Assembly: GCF_029144185.1 (NCBI RefSeq)
Contig: NZ_CP110232.1
Location: 1,116,001-1,180,000, forward strand
Direction of reading: 5' to 3'
Length of the DNA: 64,000 nt
Origin: Vagococcus intermedius
GTDB lineage: Bacteria > Bacillota > Bacilli > Lactobacillales > Vagococcaceae
This document shows, piece after piece, positions 56,882 to 64,000 of the stretch. Position numbers and translations under genes: made by a program. Under the pieces are notes generated by a model that did not search any database, was not told where the DNA came from, and saw nothing but the letters and a program-made list of their open reading frames with translations. Each line of letters opens with the position of its first letter. Within the stretch, counting starts at the first letter, position 1.

Positions 56882-56895
56882 TGAAAGCGCTACCC
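56882..56895 (-). promoter_or_regulatory. cre site upstream of iolG
   Basis: Plus strand TGAAAGCGCTACCC matches 13 of 14 cre positions, with a perfect AAAGCGCT core, about 55 bases before the iolG start. Confidence 0.7.
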
Positions 56896-57030
56896 GAGTA
56901 CAATTTAAGTATATAACGGTTACATGTTGAGTTACTTTCGGTATATTGCTGAGTTTTAATAGAAAAAACAACTATTTTTCATTTATTTTAAAATTTAATA
57001 CGATTTATTGCTTTTATTCGTCAAATGTTT

Positions 57031-57095
57031 AAACAGTCATAAAAATAAAAAACCTCTCTTGATTTAAGAGAGGTTTTTTATTTTTATGACTGTTT
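57031..57095. terminator. Perfect 30-bp inverted repeat, terminator of adhP
   Basis: Arms 57031-57060 and 57066-57095 are fully complementary around a five-base loop. The central part (AAAACCTCTCTT / AAGAGAGGTTTT) is a standard terminator on the minus strand, extended outward to an unusual length and reaching into the adhP stop codon. Confidence 0.88.
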
Positions 57096-58105
57096 TATAA
57101 TGATAAATCGATTACCATACGTCCTTTGATCTTACCTGATACCATTTCATCAAAGATATCATTAACATCTTCTAATGGACGCATATGTACTTTAGGTACT
57201 ACTTTACCTTCTTTAGCAAATTCAAATGCTTCTTTCAAATCTTCACGTGTTCCGACTAATGACCCAACAACATGGATACCATCTAAAACTAGACGAGGAA
57301 TACTTAAATCCATTGACTCTGGTGGTAAACCAACAGCCACAACTGTTCCACCTGCACGAACGGCATTAACAGCTGAATTAAAAGCTGATTTAGCTACAGC
57401 TGTTACGACTGCTGCATGAGCGCCACCCACTGTATTTTGGATTTCTTCTTCAACATTTGTTGTCATAGGGTTCAAGACCATATCTGCTCCCAGTTCTTTA
57501 GCAAATTCCAATTGAGCTTCATTGACATCAACTGCAATGACTTTAGCATTAAAAACATTTTTAGCATATTGTAACGCAAGGTTTCCTAGCCCACCTAATC
57601 CAAAAACGACTAACCATTGACCTGGTTTAATAGTAGAAACTTTTACTGCTTTATATGTTGTCACACCTGCACAAGTCACACTACTTGCTGCAGCTGGGTC
57701 TAATCCATCTGGCACTTTTACAGCATAGTCGGCTGTGACAATACATTGCTCTGCCATACCACCATCAACTGTGTACCCTGCATTTTTAACTTCACGACAC
57801 AATGTTTCATTTCCATTTACGCAATATTCACAGTGTCCGCATCCTTCAAAGAACCAAGCAACGCTGACACGATCCCCTACTTTTAAACTAGTTACGCCTG
57901 GAGCGATTTCTTTAACAACACCAATTCCTTCGTGACCTAATGTAACGCCAGTGACATCGCCAAAATCAGCATTTTTAACGTGTAAGTCAGTATGACAAAC
58001 ACCACAAAATTCCATATCTACTAGAGCTTCGCCATGTTTAAGCGCTCTCATCTCTTTGTCAATTATTTCCACTGAATGATCTTTAGTTACGACTGCTGCT
58101 TTCAT
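57095..58105 (-). CDS. adhP: Zinc-dependent alcohol dehydrogenase
   Basis: A 336-residue medium-chain alcohol dehydrogenase of the AdhP type. Catalytic zinc ligands are Cys and His in CGVCHTDLH and GHEGIG, the structural zinc site is [15 protein letters not shown], and the NAD loop is [15 protein letters not shown]. It interconverts acetaldehyde and ethanol with NADH. ATG 58105 follows GAGGAG by 10 bases; the longer frame from 58123 lacks a site. Monocistronic and divergent from the TetR-family gene. Confidence 0.92.
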   Translation of the reverse strand: MKAAVVTKDHSVEIIDKEMRALKHGEALVDMEFCGVCHTDLHVKNADFGDVTGVTLGHEGIGVVKEIAPGVTSLKVGDRVSVAWFFEGCGHCEYCVNGNETLCREVKNAGYTVDGGMAEQCIVTADYAVKVPDGLDPAAASSVTCAGVTTYKAVKVSTIKPGQWLVVFGLGGLGNLALQYAKNVFNAKVIAVDVNEAQLEFAKELGADMVLNPMTTNVEEEIQNTVGGAHAAVVTAVAKSAFNSAVNAVRAGGTVVAVGLPPESMDLSIPRLVLDGIHVVGSLVGTREDLKEAFEFAKEGKVVPKVHMRPLEDVNDIFDEMVSGKIKGRMVIDLSL

Positions 58106-58278
58106 AAAATAACATCTCCTCATTAGTTCAATCTTTATTACGTGTTCATTATATCACAGACTTTTCTATAATAATAGTATTTTGGTCTTAATTTCAAAAT
58201 AAATATTATCTTTTGTAAAACAAATTCATTAAATGGATATTTATAGGACGGATTTGTAAACCGGATGTCATATTCCTA

Positions 58279-58296
58279 TTGTGACATTTCACACAA
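58279..58296. promoter_or_regulatory. Candidate regulatory palindrome near adhP
   Basis: TTGTGACATTTCACACAA contains TTGTGA and TCACACAA separated by four bases. It resembles Rex or CRP/FNR half-sites but with non-standard spacing. Confidence 0.3.
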
Positions 58297-58338
58297 ATTA
58301 GTTATGGTCAGATTTCTTACGCTATTGAAGATAGAAAG

Positions 58339-58367
58339 TTGGTTGTTTCTTCTTACTTTGCTATAAT
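58339..58367 (+). promoter_or_regulatory. Predicted promoter of TetR-family gene
   Basis: TTGGTT, a 17-base spacer and a perfect TATAAT, 70 bases ahead of the regulator start. Confidence 0.7.
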
Positions 58368-58436
58368 ACTATTTAAGACACTAACAGCTAGCTAACTAAT
58401 TAATTAATAGTACTGCTCAAAATAAAGGATGATATT

Positions 58437-59030
58437 ATGAAAAAATCAAGAAAAGAAGAAATGTTGTTCACGCGTAAAACGATTATTGAAAAAGCAACCT
58501 CTTTATTCATGACACAAGGCTATAAACAAACGTCAACACGCGAGATTGCCATAGCTTCTGGTATTACACAACCAGCACTTTACCATCATTTCAAAGATAA
58601 AGAAACATTATATGTAGAAGTAATAAAAGAGCTGACGACCAACGTTAAAGAATCTCTGGATAAGTTATTATCCTGTAAAAATTATGATGAACGTTTATTA
58701 AGTGAGATGATAGAAACTTTGATTGTCCTTCACCCTACTAACATCTTACTCATGATTCACGATATCATGAGTGACTTAAAACCTGAAAATCAAACCTTAC
58801 TTTACAAACTTTGTCTTCAAACTTACAATCAACCTTTTGAAATTTTTTTCCAAAAATTAAAAGATGAAGGACGACTACGACACTCAATTGAAGTTAAAAC
58901 AGCAGCTCGTTATGTTATTTCTAGTATTACACCGTTGTTTGGACCAGAGCCCAAATTTAATGTTCAAAATAAAACCGAGCGCATTGCTGAATTGACGGAT
59001 ATTTTTTTGCATGGCTTATGCACCGATTAA
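58437..59030 (+). CDS. TetR-family repressor
   Basis: A 197-residue regulator with an N-terminal helix-turn-helix (about 12-60; GYKQTSTREIAIASGITQPA then LYHHFKDKETLY) and an all-helical ligand domain. It is upstream of and collinear with an FtsX/MacB-type ABC transporter whose promoter region carries a paired palindrome, so it is very likely its repressor. A terminator separates the two. Confidence 0.88.
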   Translation: MKKSRKEEMLFTRKTIIEKATSLFMTQGYKQTSTREIAIASGITQPALYHHFKDKETLYVEVIKELTTNVKESLDKLLSCKNYDERLLSEMIETLIVLHPTNILLMIHDIMSDLKPENQTLLYKLCLQTYNQPFEIFFQKLKDEGRLRHSIEVKTAARYVISSITPLFGPEPKFNVQNKTERIAELTDIFLHGLCTD

Positions 59031-59032
59031 AA

Positions 59033-59078
59033 TAAAAAAGAGATCCCTCTAACCAGATTGGTGGGGCTCTTTTTTTTA
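59033..59078 (+). terminator. Terminator after TetR-family gene
   Basis: Stem AAAAAGAG-ATCCC / GGGG-CTCTTTTT followed by a T-run. Confidence 0.75.
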
Positions 59079-59086
59079 AGCATAAT

Positions 59087-59143
59087 ATTTCATTTATCAA
59101 CTGATAAGTGATATTATCTTATTTATCAGTTGATAAATGAAAT
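59087..59143. promoter_or_regulatory. Nested palindromic TetR-type operator
   Basis: Two 21-base arms (59087-59107 and 59123-59143) are perfect inverted repeats. Each arm contains its own near-palindrome TTATCANNTGATAA (59094-59107 and 59123-59136). A possible -10 TATTAT lies between them at 59112-59117. Two repressor dimers could bind and close the ABC promoter. Confidence 0.8.
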
Positions 59144-59160
59144 TAAAAAGGAGTGGTACA

Positions 59161-60237
59161 ATGTTTTTAGCGTGGAATGAAATAAAACATTCAAAAACCA
59201 GATTCATCTTGATTATTAGCGTGATGGTTCTTGTTTCTTATTTAGTCTTTTTTTTAGGTGGTCTAGCTTATGGTCTAGCTCAAGCAAATCGTACAAGTGT
59301 TGATAACTGGAAAGCGGATGGTATCATCTTAAATAGTGAGGCCAATGGGAACTTAACCGGCTCTACAATTGACTTACCCTTAGCAAAAAAAGTCAAAGCA
59401 AAAAAGGTTACCCCATTAGGACAAAGTACAAGTGTTGCAACAATTCCTGGTCAAAGTGATAAAGTTAATATTCAAGTTTTTGGTGTTATGAAGAACCAAT
59501 TTATTTCACCTGAAATTACTGAAGGAAACGTATTTTCTAAAAAGAATGACGTAGTCGTAGACGATAGTTTAAAAGAAAACGGCATAGCTATTGGAGATAC
59601 TTTTAGTCTATCTAATAGTGACGAAAAGTTGAAAGTAACAGGTTTCACCACCAATAGTAAATTTAATACAGCACCTGTTGTTTATATGTCTCTAGCTAAC
59701 TGGCAAGATCTTAAGTTTACCCAAAAAGATCCAAATCGTCAGGAACGTGCGAGCGCTCTTATTATAAAAGATAACCAGATCAATCAGTTGAAAAGTCCTA
59801 GTAAGGATCAAATAATCTACAATATGCCTGACTTTATCAATAAAATTCCTGGTTATAAGCCTCAAAATTTAACTTTCGGTTTAATGATTGGCTTTTTATT
59901 TGTTATTGCAGCCTTTGTTATTGGGATATTCATCTATGTTTTAACTCTACAAAAGGTAAATATGTTTGGTGTTATGAAGGCGCAAGGGATTCCTACTAGC
60001 TATATAGCCCGTGGTAATGTTGCCCAAACCTTTATTTTAGCAACCATTGGTGTTGCGATTGGTTTAAGTTTAACAAGTTTAACAGCAGTTCTTTTACCAA
60101 GTGCTGTCCCTTATCAAACGAATTACCTATTCTTAGGAGCCTTTAGTTTGGTTTTAATCGGGGTTGCCATTTTGGGTTCGCTATTTTCAGTCAGAACCAT
60201 TGTTAAAATTGATCCATTACAAGCGATAGGAGGATAA
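59161..60237 (+). CDS. ABC transporter permease, FtsX/MacB-like
   Basis: About 358 residues: an N-terminal membrane helix (about 15-40), an extracytoplasmic domain (about 45-240) and three C-terminal helices (about 243-350) with FGVMKAQGIPTSYIARGNVAQ in the FtsX region. This is the single-FtsX (DevC/HrtB-like) form that works with the following ATPase. HrtB-type systems export haem and others act on peptides; the substrate here is open. ATG 59161 follows AAAGGAG; ATG 59137 lies within the operator. Confidence 0.87.
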   Translation: MFLAWNEIKHSKTRFILIISVMVLVSYLVFFLGGLAYGLAQANRTSVDNWKADGIILNSEANGNLTGSTIDLPLAKKVKAKKVTPLGQSTSVATIPGQSDKVNIQVFGVMKNQFISPEITEGNVFSKKNDVVVDDSLKENGIAIGDTFSLSNSDEKLKVTGFTTNSKFNTAPVVYMSLANWQDLKFTQKDPNRQERASALIIKDNQINQLKSPSKDQIIYNMPDFINKIPGYKPQNLTFGLMIGFLFVIAAFVIGIFIYVLTLQKVNMFGVMKAQGIPTSYIARGNVAQTFILATIGVAIGLSLTSLTAVLLPSAVPYQTNYLFLGAFSLVLIGVAILGSLFSVRTIVKIDPLQAIGG

Positions 60238-60243
60238 ATAGAG

Positions 60244-60927
60244 ATGAGTTTATTAGAGTTAAGTCACGTTACCAAAACATTCGAAGATGGTAATCAAAAA
60301 ATAGAAGCCTTAAAAGCGACCTCTTTTTCTGTAGATAAAGGTGAATTTGTAGCAGTTATCGGTCCTAGTGGTTCCGGAAAAAGTACTTTTCTGACGATTG
60401 CAGGGGGATTGCAGTCCCCTTCTACCGGTGAAGTCTTAGTCAACGGTCATCCATTAAGTACTGAAAAGGAAAAAGTAAGAGCTTCTTTACGATTAAAAGA
60501 AATTGGGTTTATCTTACAAGCATCTAATTTAATCCCATTTTTAACCGTTTCAGATCAATTTGTTTTAGTCGATAAAATCGGTGAGAAAAACGAGCCTAAG
60601 ATGGATAAAATGCTTTTGTTAAAAGACTTAGGTATTGCTGATTTGGCCCAAAAATATCCGGCTGATTTATCAGGTGGTCAGCGGCAACGAGTTGCTATTG
60701 CTCGCGCCTTATATCATAATCCAAGTGTTATTTTGGCAGATGAACCTACTGCTAGTTTAGATTCTGAAAAAGCCTTTGAAGTAGTTGAAATACTAGCACG
60801 AGAAACTAAAGAAAAGCAAAAAGCAACGGTTATGGTGACCCATGATACACGATTATTAGACTATTGTGATAAAGTATATGAAATGCGTGATGGTGAACTG
60901 TCACTTGTTAGGTCTAATAAAAATTAA
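60244..60927 (+). CDS. ABC transporter ATPase (LolD/MacB/HrtA-like)
   Basis: A 227-residue ATPase with Walker A GPSGSGKST (about residue 40), Q-loop GFILQASNLIPFL, signature LSGGQRQRVAIARAL, Walker B VILADEPTASLD and H-loop VMVTHD. The Q-loop region and size are those of MacB/LolD-type partners of FtsX permeases. It starts 6 bases after the permease gene and ends the operon. Confidence 0.92.
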   Translation: MSLLELSHVTKTFEDGNQKIEALKATSFSVDKGEFVAVIGPSGSGKSTFLTIAGGLQSPSTGEVLVNGHPLSTEKEKVRASLRLKEIGFILQASNLIPFLTVSDQFVLVDKIGEKNEPKMDKMLLLKDLGIADLAQKYPADLSGGQRQRVAIARALYHNPSVILADEPTASLDSEKAFEVVEILARETKEKQKATVMVTHDTRLLDYCDKVYEMRDGELSLVRSNKN

Positions 60928-60974
60928 ATAAAAAAGCATACACCTTTTTATTCAGGTGTATGCTTTTTTATTAA
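60927..60974 (+). terminator. Terminator after ABC operon
   Basis: Stem AAAAAGCATACACCT / AGGTGTATGCTTTTT with eight-base loop. Confidence 0.92.
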
Positions 60975-61045
60975 GATTATTACAAGTGTCATAATTCGTT
61001 TTCTAACTGTCATCTCTTTTTAACCTAATAATTAAGGACTCTTGT

Positions 61046-61253
61046 TATACTGTTGTTAACTTAAGGTGGCAAGATTAGTGATTTGAGCTATCTTCTCTAA
61101 GCGACTCTCAATTTAAAGGGGATTTCCTTTTACTCATCTTAATCAACCAAATAAGATTAACTAGGTATTCCGATAAGTTGTGACGACCTTGAGATTAGCG
61201 GTGCAACTCCGCTAGCCACCATTGTATTGAAAATCCTTCAATACAAATTTTTT
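61046..61253 (+). ncRNA. Candidate structured small RNA with own promoter and terminator
   Basis: An extended -10 box (TGTTATACT, TATACT at 61046-61051) predicts a start near 61058. The RNA would open with GGTGGC (61065-61070), which pairs with GCCACC (61215-61220). Just inside the 3' strand is the hairpin TAGCGG-TGCAACT-CCGCTA (61196-61214), stacked on the closing stem. TCTCAA / TTGAGA and AAAGG/CCTTT can form internal helices. A terminator (TTGTATTGAA / TTCAATACAA plus T-run, 61222-61253) follows at once. No gene lies close downstream on this strand. About 190 bases; not matched to a known riboswitch, SRP, tmRNA or RNase P pattern. 6S RNA is one possibility. Confidence 0.5.
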
Positions 61254-61279
61254 AAATAACGAGAAATCTTCTCGTTTCG

Positions 61280-61310
61280 ACAGCCGCGCCGTCATGGGTG
61301 CGGTCTTTTT
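61280..61310 (+). terminator. GC-rich terminator hairpin
   Basis: CCGCGCC, loop GTCATG-type, GGTGCGG, then TCTTTTT. It may be a second terminator of the small RNA upstream, preceded by the hairpin CGAGAA/TTCTCG (about 61259-61274). Confidence 0.7.
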
Positions 61311-61374
61311 AGTTTGGCGAGCGACTCGTTGATTACTAGTAATAATCCTCTCTGCTAACTATTTAAATATAACA

Positions 61375-61417
61375 GAAAAAAGCTTCTTGCTACTCTGTTT
61401 ATAGTAGCAAGAAGCTG
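61375..61417 (-). terminator. Terminator of cvfB
   Basis: Minus-strand stem AGCTTCTTGCTACT / AGTAGCAAGAAGCT followed by TTTTTT. Confidence 0.9.
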
Positions 61418-61426
61418 TTCATATCA

Positions 61427-62329
61427 TTAGTTAGTTTCTTTTGAGGCTGTTGTTTCATCTTTACCTTTTAATAAGATAGTAAAACCATCTTCTTGCTTAA
61501 TACGGCGTTCTTTAAGCAACGAGCCTAACGCACGTTTGAACTGCCCTTTAGAAATAGCAAACATTGTTTGGATTTCTTCTGGTGTAGATTTATCAGTAAA
61601 TGGTATTTTACCTTCGGCTGATTTTTCTAAAAAGGTTAAAATCATCATAGCATCATCCGAAATAACTTCATGTGCACGTGGTTTTAGTGAGATATTAAGC
61701 GTCCCATCTGGTGATACCCCTACAATTCGCCCTTTTTGAGTTTCTCCTAAACGAGGTTCAATATAACGTTCTGACGGATGGATAAAACCTAAATAGTTAT
61801 CTTCAGTAATGACATGAGTACCAGCTACTTTCAAGCGAAATGCTGTTGCCACAACATCCTTATTTAGAAAATCTTCTTTATAAACAGCTTGAACTTTTTT
61901 GCCCATAGCTTGAAAGACTGTTTCGTCAGCCAATGTTGCCCACATTCTATCTTTGTTGTCATTAATTAAGCTGACCATCAGACGGTCACCTTTTTTGGGC
62001 CAAAGCTCTCTCATTGTTGGCAATTCATCTAAAGATAAAACGACTTCTTTATCTGGTAAACCGATATCTATAAATGCTCCCAAATCTCTTCTTGTTGCTA
62101 CGACTTCACCAAAATCACAACGATCTTGTGTTACTTTAGGGATATTTGTTGTAAAACGATTGTCTTGTTTCTGCCCTACATAGGCAAACCCTTCAATAGC
62201 TTCTCCTAACTCATGTTCGCCTTCAGCTTTGTCAAGTTTAAACGTGACACCTTCTTTTTGAACAAAATACGCCTGTTCATTCTCGTCTGTAATTAATCCT
62301 GTAAAGACATTTCCTAATAAATTTTGCAT
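61427..62329 (-). CDS. cvfB: CvfB-family S1-domain RNA-binding protein
   Basis: A 300-residue protein with S1-type OB folds in tandem (about 1-65, 66-135, 145-220) and a C-terminal winged helix (about 235-290; STPEEIQTMFAISKGQFKRA then LGSLLKERRIKQEDG). This is the CvfB layout known from Staphylococcus and Streptococcus, an RNA-binding protein affecting virulence-factor mRNA. Conserved stretches include DLGAFIDIGLPDKEVVL and SPDGTLNISLKPR. Monocistronic. Confidence 0.93.
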   Translation of the reverse strand: MQNLLGNVFTGLITDENEQAYFVQKEGVTFKLDKAEGEHELGEAIEGFAYVGQKQDNRFTTNIPKVTQDRCDFGEVVATRRDLGAFIDIGLPDKEVVLSLDELPTMRELWPKKGDRLMVSLINDNKDRMWATLADETVFQAMGKKVQAVYKEDFLNKDVVATAFRLKVAGTHVITEDNYLGFIHPSERYIEPRLGETQKGRIVGVSPDGTLNISLKPRAHEVISDDAMMILTFLEKSAEGKIPFTDKSTPEEIQTMFAISKGQFKRALGSLLKERRIKQEDGFTILLKGKDETTASKETN

Positions 62330-62440
62330 GCTATTCTCCTTCGTAACTCGATAATTTATTATAGCACAATTTGCTACCTAACTGGTTATTAATATCTTCC
62401 TATCCATTACTTTGCTACCTATTTTATTGAGATATATGCT

Positions 62441-62665
62441 ATGATAAAATTAAAAGGCTGTGATAATATGATGAAGCGTATCAAAATAAGTCTGATAGGG
62501 ATGTTCTTTTATGCTCTAGTAGCTTACAGCGGAAATATTTTAACCGGTTTAGCGAAATTGTCTAGTTGGCGCAGTATTTTAATCGAAACCTGTTTTTTCG
62601 GTATATTTATTTTATTATTTCAACAATTCAGAAAAACCAAAGAATCTGACGATGACTATAAATAA
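62441..62665 (+). CDS. Small membrane protein
   Basis: Up to 74 residues with two hydrophobic helices (about 18-35 and 46-62) and a charged C-terminus. The start is unclear: ATG 62441, 62468 and 62471 are in frame and none has a strong ribosome-binding site. No family recognised. Confidence 0.5.
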   Translation: MIKLKGCDNMMKRIKISLIGMFFYALVAYSGNILTGLAKLSSWRSILIETCFFGIFILLFQQFRKTKESDDDYK

Positions 62666-62704
62666 AAAGCGCTGTCTATTAAGACACGCTTTTTATTTAT
62701 AAAT
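62659..62704. terminator. Bidirectional terminator
   Basis: Stem ATAAATAAAAAGCG / CGCTTTTTATTTAT with an inner GTCT/AGAC pair, between convergent genes. Confidence 0.85.
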
Positions 62705-62708
62705 GATT

Positions 62709-64000
62709 TTATAAAATTGCTAAAATAATAAAATTTATAATGAATAGTCCTGTCACGATCCATAAAATAGGTGAAATTTCTTTATGTTTTCCTTTTGTTA
62801 ACTTCACAATAACGTAAAAGATAAATCCTACAGCAATCCCGTTTGAAATACTATAAGTTAGCCCCATAAAAATTGAGGCGAAAAAAGCTGGGACTGCATC
62901 TTCCAAATCTGACCAGTTAATCTCTTTAAAAGAGGCCATCATCATAATACCGACGAGAATTAAAGCAGGTGCAGTTGCTTGCGCAGGGACTAAACTAATA
63001 AATGGAGCAAACAAGCTACTTAACATAAATAAGATAGCCACTACAACCGAAGTTAACCCTGTTCTCCCCCCAGCACCAATTCCGGCGGCACTTTCAACGA
63101 AAGTTGTTGTATTAGAGGTTCCAAAAATCGCGCCAATCGAGGTTGCAATAGCATCTGAAAACAAGGCTTTATCCATTTTAGATTTGAATCCTCGGCTATC
63201 TTCCAGTGCCTCTTCATCTTCTTTACTAAATATACCTGTTCGTCGACCAGTTCCGATAAACGTCCCAATGGTATCAAAAGTATCAGATAAGCTAAATGCT
63301 AGAACCGTCATCAATACTTGAGGTAATTTAGCTGGGTCTTTAAATAAAGAAGGTAATCCTTCTGAGCTAAATGCTGCACCAAATGTTACCCCTAATTCTT
63401 TAATCGAATTGCTTAAAGAATTTTTTTGACTGTCCACCGCACTTACATCAACTACCCCTAACAATATACCTAATAGTGTAGTAGCAATAATTCCGATTAA
63501 AATAGCTCCCTTAATATCTAATAAGACTAGAACTAAAGTCAAAACAATACCAATAACAGCTAATATAACACCTGTATTATTGAAGTTAACTAGGCTAGGT
63601 ACAATTCCACCATTTAATGACACATTAGTGACTTTTTCTCCCTCAATAACAGCATCTGTAATGGCTTGTTGGTTGCCTGTAAAACTTAATAAATTAGCAT
63701 TTTTAATACCGACATAGGCCACAAAAATACCGATACCTCCACCTATGGCGTGTTGAATACTTTCTGGAATAGCTTTAATAATCAATTTTCTTATTTTCGT
63801 TACTGTGATCACAATATTAATCATCCCGCAAAGAAAAACCATTCCCAATGCTTGTTGCCAAGTATAACCTAGACCAAATACGACCGTAAAGGTGAAAAAG
63901 GCATTTAACCCCATTCCTGGCGCTTGAGCATATGGGACGTTAGCAAACAATCCCATAATCAACGTTCCGATGGCCGCTGAAATAATAGTTGCTAAAAAAA
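62709..64000 (-). CDS. NCS2-family purine permease (PbuG/PbuO-like), 5' end outside window
   Basis: At least 430 residues of a xanthine/guanine-type nucleobase permease of the AzgA/PbuG clade, importing adenine, guanine or hypoxanthine with protons. AQAPGMGLNAFFTFTVV near the visible start, LAFSLSDTFDTIGTFIGTGR and GTSNTTTFVESAAGIGAGGR are clade signatures. The frame stays open to the window edge (reading ATIISAAIGTLIMGLFANVP), so the start codon is beyond 64000 and the TTG at 63962 is internal. Confidence 0.92.
   Translation of the reverse strand, partial: FLATIISAAIGTLIMGLFANVPYAQAPGMGLNAFFTFTVVFGLGYTWQQALGMVFLCGMINIVITVTKIRKLIIKAIPESIQHAIGGGIGIFVAYVGIKNANLLSFTGNQQAITDAVIEGEKVTNVSLNGGIVPSLVNFNNTGVILAVIGIVLTLVLVLLDIKGAILIGIIATTLLGILLGVVDVSAVDSQKNSLSNSIKELGVTFGAAFSSEGLPSLFKDPAKLPQVLMTVLAFSLSDTFDTIGTFIGTGRRTGIFSKEDEEALEDSRGFKSKMDKALFSDAIATSIGAIFGTSNTTTFVESAAGIGAGGRTGLTSVVVAILFMLSSLFAPFISLVPAQATAPALILVGIMMMASFKEINWSDLEDAVPAFFASIFMGLTYSISNGIAVGFIFYVIVKLTKGKHKEISPILWIVTGLFIINFIILAIL

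Noticed and set aside
61065-61220. SRP RNA, tmRNA or RNase P RNA
   Set aside because: The SRP loop (GGAAG...AGCA), the tmRNA tRNA-like end and the RNase P P4 core are all absent.
61046-61253. Riboswitch controlling a downstream gene
   Set aside because: The next plus-strand gene is more than 1 kb away and cvfB is on the other strand, so a cis-regulatory role is unlikely.
62709-63962. Complete NCS2 permease starting at TTG 63962
   Set aside because: The frame stays open to the window edge with conserved family sequence upstream of that TTG, so the gene is partial.

Overview
The window is low-GC, densely coded DNA with AGGAGG-type ribosome-binding sites, intrinsic terminators after most operons and catabolite-response (cre) sites. 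The NADH oxidase resembles the enterococcal enzyme closely, and the BusR, trehalose PTS and inositol genes are typical of Lactobacillales. An Enterococcus/Vagococcus-like genome is the best guess; this is inference, as no rRNA or other species marker is present.

Region by region: (1) 1-6.4 kb holds a gene tail, an AI-2E family membrane protein, an MFS exporter and a heterodimeric ABC exporter pair with one degenerate ATP site. (2) 6.5-10 kb carries an SF1 (DNA2/Upf1-like) helicase homologue with several eroded catalytic motifs, followed by a PH-domain protein. (3) 10.1-14.1 kb is a trehalose unit (treP, treC, divergent treR) with promoter, cre and TreR operator visible. (4) 14.3-20.4 kb is an accessory island: an unusual tRNA-like RNA with its own terminator, a lipoprotein, a holin-like toxin reading frame spoiled by a 10-bp duplication, a broken plasmid parA/partner pair, IS6 and IS3 remnants and phage-tail debris. 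(5) 20.5-31.5 kb holds pnuC, nox, an Eis-like acetyltransferase, a coiled-coil membrane protein, a Mur-ligase-like protein, and the c-di-AMP-responsive busR-busAA-busAB glycine betaine system, whose operator has the expected geometry. (6) 31.5-38.2 kb contains a gene-poor AT-rich stretch with a long inverted repeat, a P-loop kinase/GNAT fusion, a glycerate module (gntP-like, glycerate kinase, cdaR-like) and an XRE/membrane-protein cassette with twin operators.

(7) 38.3-56.8 kb is a large inositol catabolism region: iolA-B-C-E-T, iolD, a second iolT-like permease, iolG and three further Gfo/Idh/MocA dehydrogenases, the DeoR-type regulator iolR, an AraC regulator and a cytosolic GH30 glycosidase. 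The dehydrogenases would feed different inositol isomers or derivatives into IolE, IolD, IolB, IolC and IolA. The aldolase step (IolJ) is not encoded here. (8) 57-64 kb holds adhP, a TetR-controlled MacB/FtsX-type ABC transporter with a nested palindromic operator, a candidate free-standing structured RNA, cvfB, and the 3' part of an NCS2 purine permease cut by the window end.

The best candidates for something undescribed are the tRNA-like RNA near 14.4 kb, the structured RNA near 61.1 kb, and the helicase-like/PH-domain pair at 6.5-10 kb.
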